Shown: piece after piece, positions 25,047 to 32,500 of the stretch | How the letters are laid out: each line of letters opens with the position of its first letter | Numbering within the stretch: position 1 is the first letter of the stretch | NCBI GenBank assembly: GCA_035308025.1 | Contig: DATGHL010000054.1 | Location: forward strand, 1 to 32,500 | Reading direction: 5' to 3' | DNA: 32,500 nt | DNA from: Candidatus Binataceae bacterium | GTDB taxonomy: Bacteria > Desulfobacterota > Binatia > Binatales > Binataceae | Made by a program: the position numbers and the translations under genes | Notes under the pieces: generated by a model | The model's input: only the letters and a program-made list of their open reading frames with translations | The model's database searches: none | Told to the model about the DNA's origin: nothing

Positions 25047-26342
25047 ATGGCCAACAAACGCTTTACCGTCTTCGACGCCGATTCTCACGTCGTCGAGCCT
25101 GCGGAGCTCTGGACGAAATATCTGGAGCCTGAATATCGCACCCTGGGGAAACATGCCCTGTGGCGCGAAGAAGGCAAACTCGGTTCCTATCTGAAAGTTA
25201 ACGGCAAGGTCTTTCGAGATACGATGAATTCCAATATCCCGCGCCATGCGATTTGGCGGCCCGGGATGACCTGGGACAAAGTCGGCGAGCTCGATCCGAA
25301 GCAGCGTCACGCGCCGACTGCGGGGGCCTCGGAGCCCAAGGCGCGGCTGCGGGATATGGACGCGATGGGCATCGATCAGGCCTTGCTCTATCCGACCTGG
25401 TTTGCCGAGGGTTTCCATCTCGTCGAAGATCCGGAGGTCGCCTACGCGCTCGCCCGCGCCTACAACGACTGGATCGCAGATTTCTGCAAGGCCGCGCCAA
25501 ACCGGCTGTTTGCGGCCGCGATGGTCCCGCTACAGAGCATGGATTATACGGTCGAAGAGCTGCGCCGGATCGGGAAGAACCCAAGCTTTCGCGGCGCCTT
25601 CATCCGCCCGATGTTCCTCGAAGGGCACTACTTCACCCATCCGTTTTACGATCCGCTGTGGGCCGAGCTCGAGAGCTTGGGACTGACCGCCGCGGTGCAT
25701 CCCGCGGCCGGCTTGTGGAACCCTGAATGGACTTCGCACGCGCAATTTTTCGAGAAAGTGAAGGGCCGATTTAACCAGCGCTTCGCGATCGCAGAGGCTG
25801 GCGGCGGACCGTCTGCCGGCGGCGGCGGCGGTCAGGGTTTCAATTTCGTCGCGACTCCGCCGCTGGGTCATCCGCTCGCGCCCATCATTTCGCCGTGGCT
25901 GGACAATCACATGTTCGTCGCCTCGACGCTGATCGGTTTCACGGTGATGCAGCGCTATCCGAAGATGAAAGTCGTCGTCGCGCACGGCAAGGCGTCGTGG
26001 ATGGAAGAGGTGCTCGAGAAGATGGAGGCCTCGACCCGGACCTTCCCGCTGCTGCATTTTTATCCTGTGCGCACGGACACCGAGGAGCTCTGGGAAGAAG
26101 GCAATGTGATGCTCGGGTTCGACGCCGAGGAACGGCTGATCCAGCGCTTGCCGCATGACTTCGCGGAAAAGATCGTCTGGGGCTCACGCTATCCGCATCA
26201 CGATACCACCAGCGCGCTCGACGCGATCGATCTGCTGACTCGCGCGCGGGTCGATGAGCCGACGCTGGCGCGGATGTTCGGCGGCAACGCCGCCGCGCAG
26301 TTCGGCGTGACCCTCACGCGCACGGCCGAGAACCACGCGTGA
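25047..26342 (+). CDS. Amidohydrolase-2 family protein (paralogue 3) with altered active site
   Basis: From the ATG at 25047 the protein has 431 residues; a longer in-frame reading back to 24735 would overlap paralogue 2 and has no family features. Motifs include FDADSHVVEP (D12-x-H14), ARLRDMDAMGIDQALLYPTW, AAVHPAAG (H218) and VVAHGKASWMEEVLE (H313). At the position where paralogue 1 has NDYPH, this protein reads GSRYPHHD, so the superfamily Asp is replaced by R381. A Gly-rich loop at about 252-264 (GGGPSAGGGGGQG) is unusual. Loss of the Asp could mean altered chemistry or a non-catalytic subunit working with another paralogue. The 3' end overlaps the next gene by 4 bp. Confidence 0.85.
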   Translation: MANKRFTVFDADSHVVEPAELWTKYLEPEYRTLGKHALWREEGKLGSYLKVNGKVFRDTMNSNIPRHAIWRPGMTWDKVGELDPKQRHAPTAGASEPKARLRDMDAMGIDQALLYPTWFAEGFHLVEDPEVAYALARAYNDWIADFCKAAPNRLFAAAMVPLQSMDYTVEELRRIGKNPSFRGAFIRPMFLEGHYFTHPFYDPLWAELESLGLTAAVHPAAGLWNPEWTSHAQFFEKVKGRFNQRFAIAEAGGGPSAGGGGGQGFNFVATPPLGHPLAPIISPWLDNHMFVASTLIGFTVMQRYPKMKVVVAHGKASWMEEVLEKMEASTRTFPLLHFYPVRTDTEELWEEGNVMLGFDAEERLIQRLPHDFAEKIVWGSRYPHHDTTSALDAIDLLTRARVDEPTLARMFGGNAAAQFGVTLTRTAENHA

Positions 26343-26734
26343 TCCTGGCGAAGCAGCTCATCAATGAGGTCGCAGCTTCGCTGCGCGGCGTGATCGCGCC
26401 CGCGCTCGCTGAACCCTATCCCAAGATCCAGGCCTACATGGCCGCGGTGATTCTCGAATTCGTCGCGCGGCAGGTTGACGAGCGCACCGATATTGCCGAC
26501 GGCAAACAGGCCGCGATATCCTCGCTATTCAGCGAGCTTGGGCGCCTCGACGATAAACGCCTCGCCGCCGGCGAACTCAGCGAAGCCGGGCTGTGCGAAT
26601 TGATCGAGCGGCTCTATGCCGAGCGCGAAAAACTCGGCGAAGCGACCTTCACGGCCGCCAACCAGTTGGTCCGGGGCACGCTGCGCAGGCTGCTTGACCA
26701 GGAACTCACGGTTGTCGGCAAGGCAGGTGATTGA
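26339..26734 (+). CDS. Small helical protein, LvaB/DUF6285-like
   Basis: The 131-residue protein starts with GTG at 26339, overlapping the stop of amidohydrolase 3 (GTGA). It is helical, soluble and acidic, with no cysteines apart from one near residue 86. Features such as LAKQLINEVAASLRGVIAPA at the N-terminus and its position 3 bp before a phosphotransferase-fold gene recall LvaB of Pseudomonas putida. There a small DUF6285-type protein is needed by the kinase LvaA, which phosphorylates 4-hydroxyacyl-CoA. Sequence similarity is weak by eye; the pairing is the main argument. If it is LvaB-like it would be a partner of the following gene. Confidence 0.5.
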   Translation: MILAKQLINEVAASLRGVIAPALAEPYPKIQAYMAAVILEFVARQVDERTDIADGKQAAISSLFSELGRLDDKRLAAGELSEAGLCELIERLYAEREKLGEATFTAANQLVRGTLRRLLDQELTVVGKAGD

Positions 26735-26737
26735 GCG

Positions 26738-27793
26738 ATGGCCAGCGCTCCGGCGATGCAGGGAAAGACTCCGGCGATGCAGGAAAAAATCGCCGACTAC
26801 CTTAAGTCCAAGCTGCCCGCAGCGCGCGATCTGACCCTTTCGGAGTGGGTGCAGACCGCGGTCGGCTGGTCGCACGAGATTTACGTCTTCTACGCCAACT
26901 GGCGCGAGGACGGCCAGACGAGGCGCCGCGGCTTCTGCCTGCGGGTTGACCCGGGCGTTGGCCTGCTGCGCGAGCTCTCCAGCCTCGAAGAGCAATTTCG
27001 CGTGATCAAGGCGCTCGAAGCGACCGCGGCGCCCACTCCCAAAGCTTACTGGTACGAATCTGATCCGGCGTTGCTTGGCGGTCCTTTCCTGATCATGGAA
27101 AAGGTTGAAGGCGAAGCCACCAATCCGTGGTCGCGCGCCGGCAAACAGTACTATGCGGAGGCGGCCAAGCGCGGGAAGCTCCCGCGCAGCTTCGTCGAGG
27201 CGCTCGCTTCGCTGCACAATCTCGACTGGCGCGCCGCCGGTCTCGATTTCATCGGCGTGCCCGGCCCGGGCAAGGATTTCGCCCTGCGGGAAATCGCCAA
27301 GTGGGAATCGCTGATTAACCAGTCGATTCGCAAGCCTGAGCCGGTGTTGACCGAGGTCCTGATGTGGCTCAAGGCCAACGCGCCCGCGGCGCCGCGGCTG
27401 GCCTTCGTGCATGGCGCGTATCGCACCGGCAATCTGATCATCAAAGATGATGCGATTGCGGCGATCATCGACTGGGAACTGCAGGTAATCGGCGATCCGA
27501 TGTACGACGTCACCTATGTGCTGTCGGATTTGAATCGTGAAGGTTCGCCGCTGCTCTCGTGCGTGGTCGAGCATGACCTCTTTGTCAATTACTACCAGCA
27601 GCTCACCGGACTGACTATTGATTTCGAGGCTTGCCGCTACTACCAGGTCCTCTACATGATGCGCACCGCGGCTTTCTGGTTGAGCGCGTCGGGACTTTTC
27701 GCCGAGGGCCGCAGCAAAGATCTGCGCCTGGCGCGCACTACCTATTCGGTGCCGGTGGTGCTCGACATGGCCGCCAAGGCTCTCGGCTTCTGA
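26738..27793 (+). CDS. Phosphotransferase-fold protein (LvaA/ACAD10-type) lacking the catalytic Asp
   Basis: This 351-residue protein has the aminoglycoside-phosphotransferase fold: EEQFRVIKALE, PFLIMEKVEGEA (117-127), LAFVHGAYRTGNLIIKDD (221-238) and AAIIDWELQVIGDPMYDVTY (241-260). Family members phosphorylate hydroxyl groups, for example on 4-hydroxyacyl-CoA in LvaA and ACAD10/11. The catalytic motif is HGD-x-R-x-x-N; here it is HGAYRTGN, with A227 (codon GCG) in place of Asp, while N232 and the metal ligand D245 remain. This predicts weak or no kinase activity, unless another residue substitutes. The N-terminus contains a short duplicated piece (PAMQGKTPAMQEK) from a 15-bp direct repeat. 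It belongs with the preceding small protein. Confidence 0.8.
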   Translation: MASAPAMQGKTPAMQEKIADYLKSKLPAARDLTLSEWVQTAVGWSHEIYVFYANWREDGQTRRRGFCLRVDPGVGLLRELSSLEEQFRVIKALEATAAPTPKAYWYESDPALLGGPFLIMEKVEGEATNPWSRAGKQYYAEAAKRGKLPRSFVEALASLHNLDWRAAGLDFIGVPGPGKDFALREIAKWESLINQSIRKPEPVLTEVLMWLKANAPAAPRLAFVHGAYRTGNLIIKDDAIAAIIDWELQVIGDPMYDVTYVLSDLNREGSPLLSCVVEHDLFVNYYQQLTGLTIDFEACRYYQVLYMMRTAAFWLSASGLFAEGRSKDLRLARTTYSVPVVLDMAAKALGF

Positions 27794-27850
27794 CACGCGC
27801 AGCACCTGTGGAGCGCCGATAAATCGGCCAAGAAATAAGGTGGTAACAAA

Positions 27851-28969
27851 ATGCTAAGTGCGTTCGACGAAATGATGTGCCATCAGTTGCCTGCGACGAT
27901 GGACCACATTCATACTGACAATCCCGAGTGGACCGAACGCATCTATGTGAGTATCTACAATGTCCGCGACCAGGATACGAGTATCGGTTTTGGCATCGGG
28001 CAGTATCCCAACAAAAATGTTCAGGACGGCTTCGCCACCGTGTGGCATCAGGGCAAGCAGTATAATTTCCGCGCCTCGCGGGCGCTGCGGCCCAAAATCG
28101 ACGAGATCAAGATCGGCCCGCTGGCGGTCGAGACGCTTGAAGGCCTGCGCCGCTTCCGCATGCGTCTGGGCGACAACCCCTCGAGCCTGCGGCTCGACCT
28201 TGAATGGATCGCCGCGATGAATCCGCACGAGGAGGAGCACGACCGGCGCGAGAGCGGCGGCAAGGTCGTCCAGGATATCACGCGCTTCGACCAGGCTGGG
28301 CGCGTGCGCGGCGTCCTCGAGTTTGGCGGCAAACGGCTCACGCTCAGCGAGGACGCCTGGTGGGCTCATCGCGATCGCTCATGGGGTACGCGCCGTCCCC
28401 TGCGGACGGACGCCTCCGACGCCGCGAAACGCACGACCTTTGCGCCATTTCTCTTCAGTTGGTCGGTCGCGCAATTTCCCAACTACGCGCTGCATTGGCG
28501 TTTCGTCGAACGCGGTCCGGGCAAATATAGCTACATCAGCGGCGAGAAAGTCGCGCCCGCCGGCCAAGCGATCGATCCGGGCTGGTCGCTCGAGCGCACT
28601 GAGCAGGAATTCCGTTGGGACGCCGCCGGGCCGATTCAGACACTTAAGGGCGGCAACATCCGGCTCTTCTTCAAAAACGGCCGGACCCGCGACGTCTCAT
28701 TCACAACCCACGCGCCGCGATGGCATCTGAAGGGCGGCGGCTACGGCGGTTATCGCGGCTGGTACCACGGCGACCCTAAGGGCAATTACCACTGCGAGCA
28801 CGAGGTCTGGGATTTAAGCGATCCCAAAGTGCTCGCCGAAGCCAGCACGCTCAGCGACCATTTCATCGAATGGCGCTCAGAGGGTGACGTCGGCTACGGC
28901 ATCATGGAGTACGGCGTCGGCCCCGGCTATCACAAGTACAAGGAGATTCAGCACCTGCCCACGTTCTGA
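27851..28969 (+). CDS. DUF7064/DUF7065-like (AttH/CrtC-type) protein
   Basis: This 372-residue protein resembles uncharacterised beta-barrel proteins related to AttH and the CrtC carotenoid hydratase group. The repeated Trp/Tyr-rich beta strands, HRDRSWGTRRPL around 175-186 and WYHGDPKGNYHCEHEVWDL near the C-terminus are typical. There is no signal peptide. AAGGTGG lies before the ATG, and it follows the phosphotransferase by 57 bp, ending the operon. A GCCGA/TCGGC stem at 27815-27828 sits in that gap. Such proteins often accompany phosphotransferase and acyl-CoA enzymes in catabolic clusters. Function is unknown; binding of a hydrophobic substrate is inference. Confidence 0.65.
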   Translation: MLSAFDEMMCHQLPATMDHIHTDNPEWTERIYVSIYNVRDQDTSIGFGIGQYPNKNVQDGFATVWHQGKQYNFRASRALRPKIDEIKIGPLAVETLEGLRRFRMRLGDNPSSLRLDLEWIAAMNPHEEEHDRRESGGKVVQDITRFDQAGRVRGVLEFGGKRLTLSEDAWWAHRDRSWGTRRPLRTDASDAAKRTTFAPFLFSWSVAQFPNYALHWRFVERGPGKYSYISGEKVAPAGQAIDPGWSLERTEQEFRWDAAGPIQTLKGGNIRLFFKNGRTRDVSFTTHAPRWHLKGGGYGGYRGWYHGDPKGNYHCEHEVWDLSDPKVLAEASTLSDHFIEWRSEGDVGYGIMEYGVGPGYHKYKEIQHLPTF

Positions 28970-28987
28970 TTCTGGATTCAGTCCTGA

Positions 28988-29590
28988 TTACGGAGTGCGC
29001 GGCAGGCTGCGGCCGGCGATCATCTCGTCGATCAGTCCGTACTCGACCGCCTGCGCCGCGCTCAGGAAGTTATCGCGATCGGTATCCTTCTCGATCTTTT
29101 TGATCGGCTGACCGGTATGCTGCGCGAGGATCTGGTTGAGCAACTCGTGCAGCCGCAGCGCTTCACGCGCCTGAATATTGATATCCGCCGCCTGTCCCTC
29201 GAAGCCTCCGGATAGCTGATGAATCATGATGCGCGCGTGCGGCAGTGAGTAGCGCCGCCCCTTGGCCCCGGCGGCGAGCAGCACCGCGCCCATACTCGCG
29301 GCCTGCCCGACGCACAGCGTCGAGACCGGAGGCTTCACGAACTGCATCGTATCGTACATCGCGAGGCCGGCCGTTACCGATCCGCCTGGCGAGTTGATAT
29401 ACATGTTGATCTCTTTTTCCGGATCCTCCGACTCCAGGAACAGCAGCTGCGCCGTCACCACGTTCGCAACGTCGTCAGTAATCTGGCCGCCGACAAAAAC
29501 GATCCGATCCTTGAGCAGGCGCGAATAGATGTCGTACGACCGCTCGCCCCGCCCGGTTTGTTCGACCACGAATGGTACAAGGATACTCAT
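28988..29590 (-). CDS. clpP: ATP-dependent Clp protease proteolytic subunit
   Basis: From the ATG at 29590 the protein has 200 residues. A longer version from TTG at 29626 is possible but unneeded. The catalytic triad is S99 (GQAASMGA), H124 (RIMIHQ) and D173 (DTDRDNF). Other family marks are [17 protein letters not shown] and [20 protein letters not shown]. ClpP forms two heptameric rings that degrade proteins delivered by ClpX or ClpA. The usual neighbours tig, clpX and lon are absent; instead the gene lies tail to tail with the catabolic operon and 79 bp after mscS. It may be a second, stand-alone copy. The sequence is very typical. Confidence 0.93.
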   Translation of the reverse strand: MSILVPFVVEQTGRGERSYDIYSRLLKDRIVFVGGQITDDVANVVTAQLLFLESEDPEKEINMYINSPGGSVTAGLAMYDTMQFVKPPVSTLCVGQAASMGAVLLAAGAKGRRYSLPHARIMIHQLSGGFEGQAADINIQAREALRLHELLNQILAQHTGQPIKKIEKDTDRDNFLSAAQAVEYGLIDEMIAGRSLPRTP

Positions 29591-29669
29591 ACGATCGAGA
29601 ATACTCCCGCGCCGCCCCTCCGCCAACGCCGTCCGGCGCTGACCGCAGTTAGCTGCGCGCTGACTCGCG

Positions 29670-30479
29670 CTAGCCGGCGCGACGAACCATGTGAGGCTGT
29701 TCTGCGGCCGGGTATCCGGCCTCGCCGAAGGTCTCGCGAATCAGCCGGTTGGTGTCGAAATAGACTTGCCAGTAGTGCTGGTTGTTGCAGTAAGGACGCA
29801 CGGCCAACATCGGTCCAGCCGGGTTGAATTCCAGAATCTCGACGTCCGGCGCCGGATTGCTCAGGATGTTCGGGATCTTGGTCAAGGCCGCTTTCAAGAG
29901 CTTAATCGCGTCGTTGGGAACAACCGAATGCGCCAACTGCGCCGTGAGCTCGACACGGCGATAAGGATTAGCCGAGAAGTTCTGAATCGTGTCGCCAAGA
30001 ATTTTGTTGTTCGCCACGATATTACGCACATTGTCAGGCGCATTGATGGTCGTCACGAAAAGGCCGACCTCTTCGATCGTTCCCGTCACGCCGCCCGCTG
30101 TCACAAAGTCTCCGACCTTGAAGGGCTTAAAGATGATGAGAAAAACTCCCGCCGCAAAATTCCCCAGCAACCCGCTCCAGGCCGCGCCGATCGCGATACC
30201 GGCGGCGGCGAGAATCGCGGCAAAACTCGTGGTCTGAACTCCAAAAAAACCCAAAATTGCAATAATCAGGAGAATATCGAGCACCACCGAGACGATCGAA
30301 CAGGCGTAACGCACCAGGGTCGCGTCGGTATGCTCACGATTGAGAACTCGCGCGACCAGCCGCACAGCGACACGGATCAGCCAGCGGCCGATGATCCACA
30401 TCGCGATGGCGCCGATCACCTGCAGCCCCAGCCAGGTGCCGGTCGCGATTATCGTTTGCAGCGCAACATTGAGCTTCAT
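29670..30479 (-). CDS. Small-conductance mechanosensitive channel (MscS family)
   Basis: This 269-residue inner-membrane protein has three predicted helices (about 16-36, 58-80 and 84-117). The third is the pore helix with small residues ([20 protein letters not shown]) followed by [10 protein letters not shown], the MscS hallmark. The cytoplasmic domain follows, with [18 protein letters not shown]. It opens under membrane tension to release solutes during hypo-osmotic shock. AGGAG lies 7 bp before the ATG. It lies upstream of clpP in the same direction and is divergent from a phosphoesterase gene. The length matches the short MscS type. Confidence 0.92.
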   Translation of the reverse strand: MKLNVALQTIIATGTWLGLQVIGAIAMWIIGRWLIRVAVRLVARVLNREHTDATLVRYACSIVSVVLDILLIIAILGFFGVQTTSFAAILAAAGIAIGAAWSGLLGNFAAGVFLIIFKPFKVGDFVTAGGVTGTIEEVGLFVTTINAPDNVRNIVANNKILGDTIQNFSANPYRRVELTAQLAHSVVPNDAIKLLKAALTKIPNILSNPAPDVEILEFNPAGPMLAVRPYCNNQHYWQVYFDTNRLIRETFGEAGYPAAEQPHMVRRAG

Positions 30480-30567
30480 ATCGGCTCCTCTCGATGGAAT
30501 TCGGCAAAACTATCGTGGCGGCTACTTAAATTGCAATTGAAATGGCACAATCGCACACGGAGGCGCT
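30480..30567. promoter_or_regulatory. Divergent region between mscS and phosphoesterase
   Basis: This 88-bp region is AT-richer than its neighbours (30525-30550) and must serve both genes. TTGCAA and CACAAT occur, but their spacing does not fit a standard promoter. GGAGG lies before the ATG at 30568. Confidence 0.3.
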
Positions 30568-32211
30568 ATGGCAATCCTCGATCAAATCGATACCATCGTG
30601 GTCGTCCTGATGGAGAATCGCACCTTCGATCACATGCTCGGCTACCTGAGCCATCCCAGCTACGGCAATCGCACCAACGTCGAGGGGCAATGCGCCGACT
30701 CAGTCTGGCTCGAGGGTTTTACCAACGAGTGCAACGGGGTGCGGCGAGCGCCTGCTCGGACTCAACGCCTCGATATGAGTGACGATCCCGGCCACGAGCG
30801 GGCCAACTTCGAGATCCAGCTTGGCGCCCGGCTACCTTCGGGTGCCTATCCAATGACCGGTTTCATGCAGAATTACGCGGACGCAGGCGTGCCCGCTACC
30901 TCCTACGGCGAAGTGATGGGCTTCCTCACCCCGAACGGAATCCCAATCACCGCGTTTCTCGCTGACCACTACGCGATTTGCGATCACTGGTTCGCCCCGA
31001 TTCCGACCAGCACGCAGCCCAATCGCCTGATGGCGATGGGCGGCTACACCAAAACCGACAATACCTTTACCGACACCGTGCCCGACCAGGATCTGATTTA
31101 CGACTGGTGCGAGATCCAGAAGCAGCGCTCCGTCCAATGGCGCGTTTATCATGAGGGCTGGCCCTTCTTTATGGTGATGAATAAGTGGCGCGGCGCGATC
31201 CTCGCCGACTGGACGCCGCTCGGAAACGGTCGGTTCCGCGACTTGGACCGGCTCGAGCACGATTTCCAGGATTCGACTTTTCCGCAAATCGTCTTCGTCG
31301 AGCCTAAATACACCAGCGACCATTTCAGCTCGGCCATCCCCAGCGACGACCACGCCCCCAGTTCCGTCTCCGGCGGCCAGGATTTTCTGCGCCGGGTTTA
31401 TGGCGCGCTCACCGCGAATCGCGATCGCTGGCAGCGCACCGTCATGATCGTCACCTACGACGAAGGCGGCGGCCTCTTCGATCACGTCTCGCCGCCCGAA
31501 CTGACTACTACCGTCGTGAACGCTAAACCCTTTACGACGCTCGGGCTGCGCGTCCCCGCCCTGATCGTCTCACCTTTGGTCAAGCCGGGCAGCCTCTTCA
31601 AGGGAATACTCGATCACACTTCGATTCTGAAGTTCATCGGGCAGAAGTTCGGCGATAACGGCTTGTACTCGCCGCAGGTGAACGGCCGCCCACTGGTCGG
31701 CAGCGTGCTCGACGTGCTCAACGATCAATTCTGCTGCGTCGAAACGGTGCGCACCGACGCTCCGCAACCGCCCCCCTTCACGCCGACCGACGGCTTCGTG
31801 CGCGGCCGCTCGTATCATCCGGTCACCCCGAGCGCCGAAGCCTTCGCTTATGCGCTCAACCGGATGCGCCTTGATGACGGCGAACGTCGGCTCGCCGCGC
31901 GGAAATTCCCCGAGCTCGCCGGATTTCTCGCGGCGCAGGATAATCTGCTGTGGGAACTGGCTCAAACGAGCGTCAGGGCGCAGAGGAACCTACGGCTCTC
32001 CGCCGATGCGGGCCGGAACCTTGAAATCTTCCTCGAAGATCCCGAGCAGCAGCTCAAACAGGATCCGACGAAGGCGCCCGTGGCTTATGCCAACGTCACG
32101 GCCATGGTCAACAAGATGATCGCCGAGGCGCAAGCCGCCAAATCGAACGAAATCAGCGACGCCAACTTCCTGAACTCCCGCCCCACCACCTCGCTCTTCG
32201 CAAAGAGCTAA
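30568..32211 (+). CDS. Phospholipase C/acid phosphatase-type phosphoesterase
   Basis: This 547-residue protein belongs to the phosphoesterase family PF04185 (non-haemolytic phospholipase C, AcpA). The N-terminus has IVVVLMENRTFDHMLGYLSH, with E16-N17 as metal-binding residues of the family and T19 in the nucleophile region. Later motifs are AIPSDDHAPSS around 257-267 and VTYDEGGGLFDHVSPP around 295-310, both typical. Members hydrolyse phosphate esters, often of phospholipids. No signal peptide or Tat motif precedes the first motif, so the protein would stay in the cytoplasm unless the true start is upstream. The C-terminal 100 residues are helical and of unknown role. Confidence 0.82.
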   Translation: MAILDQIDTIVVVLMENRTFDHMLGYLSHPSYGNRTNVEGQCADSVWLEGFTNECNGVRRAPARTQRLDMSDDPGHERANFEIQLGARLPSGAYPMTGFMQNYADAGVPATSYGEVMGFLTPNGIPITAFLADHYAICDHWFAPIPTSTQPNRLMAMGGYTKTDNTFTDTVPDQDLIYDWCEIQKQRSVQWRVYHEGWPFFMVMNKWRGAILADWTPLGNGRFRDLDRLEHDFQDSTFPQIVFVEPKYTSDHFSSAIPSDDHAPSSVSGGQDFLRRVYGALTANRDRWQRTVMIVTYDEGGGLFDHVSPPELTTTVVNAKPFTTLGLRVPALIVSPLVKPGSLFKGILDHTSILKFIGQKFGDNGLYSPQVNGRPLVGSVLDVLNDQFCCVETVRTDAPQPPPFTPTDGFVRGRSYHPVTPSAEAFAYALNRMRLDDGERRLAARKFPELAGFLAAQDNLLWELAQTSVRAQRNLRLSADAGRNLEIFLEDPEQQLKQDPTKAPVAYANVTAMVNKMIAEAQAAKSNEISDANFLNSRPTTSLFAKS

Positions 32212-32331
32212 GGGCGTCCGTGAAGATAGCACTACCGACTAGCGAGATTTTTCACATCCGCTTGCCTTTCGGGGTTCTTATCCGAGAGGGACGCGTGCTG
32301 CGTTCTTCAAAAAAGAAAATCGGAGGAGATT

Positions 32332-32500
32332 ATGACGACAGTTTACTACAGCACCGTGATCGACCATTCGGCAGATCGAGTTTGGGGTGTCATCCGCGAC
32401 TTCAACAGCTATCCGGTATGGGTCGAGGGCATCAACGAAAGTCACATCGAGGAGGGGAGATCGGGAGACGCAGTCGGCGCCATCCGGAATTTCGATAGTG
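32332..32500 (+). CDS. SRPBCC family protein, 5' part
   Basis: The ATG at 32332 has the strong ribosome-binding site GGAGGAG 6 bp before it, at 32321-32327. The 56 visible residues read TVYYSTVIDHSADRVWGVIR, then DFNSYPVWVEGINESHIEEG, the N-terminus of the SRPBCC (START/Bet v1-like) fold that binds hydrophobic ligands. The gene continues beyond the right edge. An upstream frame start at 32220 is not supported. Function cannot be told from this part; family members include polyketide cyclases and aromatic-ligand binders. Confidence 0.8.
   Translation, partial: MTTVYYSTVIDHSADRVWGVIRDFNSYPVWVEGINESHIEEGRSGDAVGAIRNFDS

Noticed and set aside
27815-27828. GCCGA/TCGGC hairpin as a terminator before the DUF7064/7065-like gene
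   Set aside because: The stem is only 5 bp with no T-run and lies inside an apparent operon.
29591-29626. ClpP start at TTG 29626
   Set aside because: The TTG adds 12 Arg/Gly-rich residues that ClpP does not need; ATG at 29590 gives the usual length and first residues.
30510-30540. Sigma-54-like TGGC/TTGC pair upstream of the phosphoesterase
   Set aside because: The spacing between the two elements is 11 bases instead of 7.

Overview
The window is GC-rich, densely packed bacterial chromosome, with no rRNA, tRNA or CRISPR that I can see. Family content (a TIGR03960-type B12-binding radical SAM protein, a DUF6178 protein, CHAD/Ppx/SixA, several amidohydrolase-2 paralogues, a DUF7064/7065-like protein, a Cys-rich secreted protein) suggests a deltaproteobacterial-grade lineage, perhaps Binatota/Desulfobacterota_B. 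That placement is inference from gene content only.

Left block (1-9240, all minus strand). A decayed IS630-type transposase runs off the left edge. Upstream of it in transcription order are a B12-binding radical SAM protein, SixA phosphohistidine phosphatase, a CHAD protein, a secreted Cys-rich NTF2-like protein, a Ppx/GppA-HD phosphatase and a secreted alkaline-phosphatase-superfamily phosphoesterase. With the polyphosphate glucokinase at 9376-10200, Ppx and CHAD make this a polyphosphate-centred neighbourhood. A second, decayed copy of the ppx 3' end lies directly in front of the CHAD gene. It indicates that ppx and CHAD once adjoined and that the Cys-rich gene now sits between two copies of the ppx tail.

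Formate block (10243-16376, minus strand). fdsG-fdsB-fdsA-fdsD-fdhD encode a soluble NAD-dependent molybdenum formate dehydrogenase with its sulfurtransferase FdhD. ppgK lies 42 bp beyond fdhD. A NarM-like 'nitrate reductase-associated' gene is divergent from fdsG, and no nitrate reductase is visible. ThiD and a DUF6178 gene follow.

Right block (19827-28969). A hotdog-fold (FAS1-like/MaoC) dehydratase gene is divergent from an apparent seven-gene plus-strand operon: amidohydrolase 1, aldo/keto reductase, amidohydrolases 2 and 3, a small helical protein, an aminoglycoside-phosphotransferase-fold protein, and a DUF7064/7065-like protein. The small protein and the kinase-fold protein resemble the LvaB/LvaA pair of 4-hydroxyacid catabolism, but the kinase-fold protein has Ala where the catalytic Asp belongs, and amidohydrolase 3 has Arg where the superfamily Asp belongs. 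The dehydratase gene carries an in-frame GC-rich palindromic insertion of about 20 codons. This looks like an uncharacterised catabolic cluster, substrate unknown.

The right end holds a stand-alone clpP, an MscS channel, a phospholipase C/acid phosphatase-type phosphoesterase and the start of an SRPBCC gene. The most unusual signals are the duplicated ppx tail, the palindromic coding insertion, the two altered active sites in one operon, the FdsA cluster-ligand change and the NarM-formate dehydrogenase pairing.
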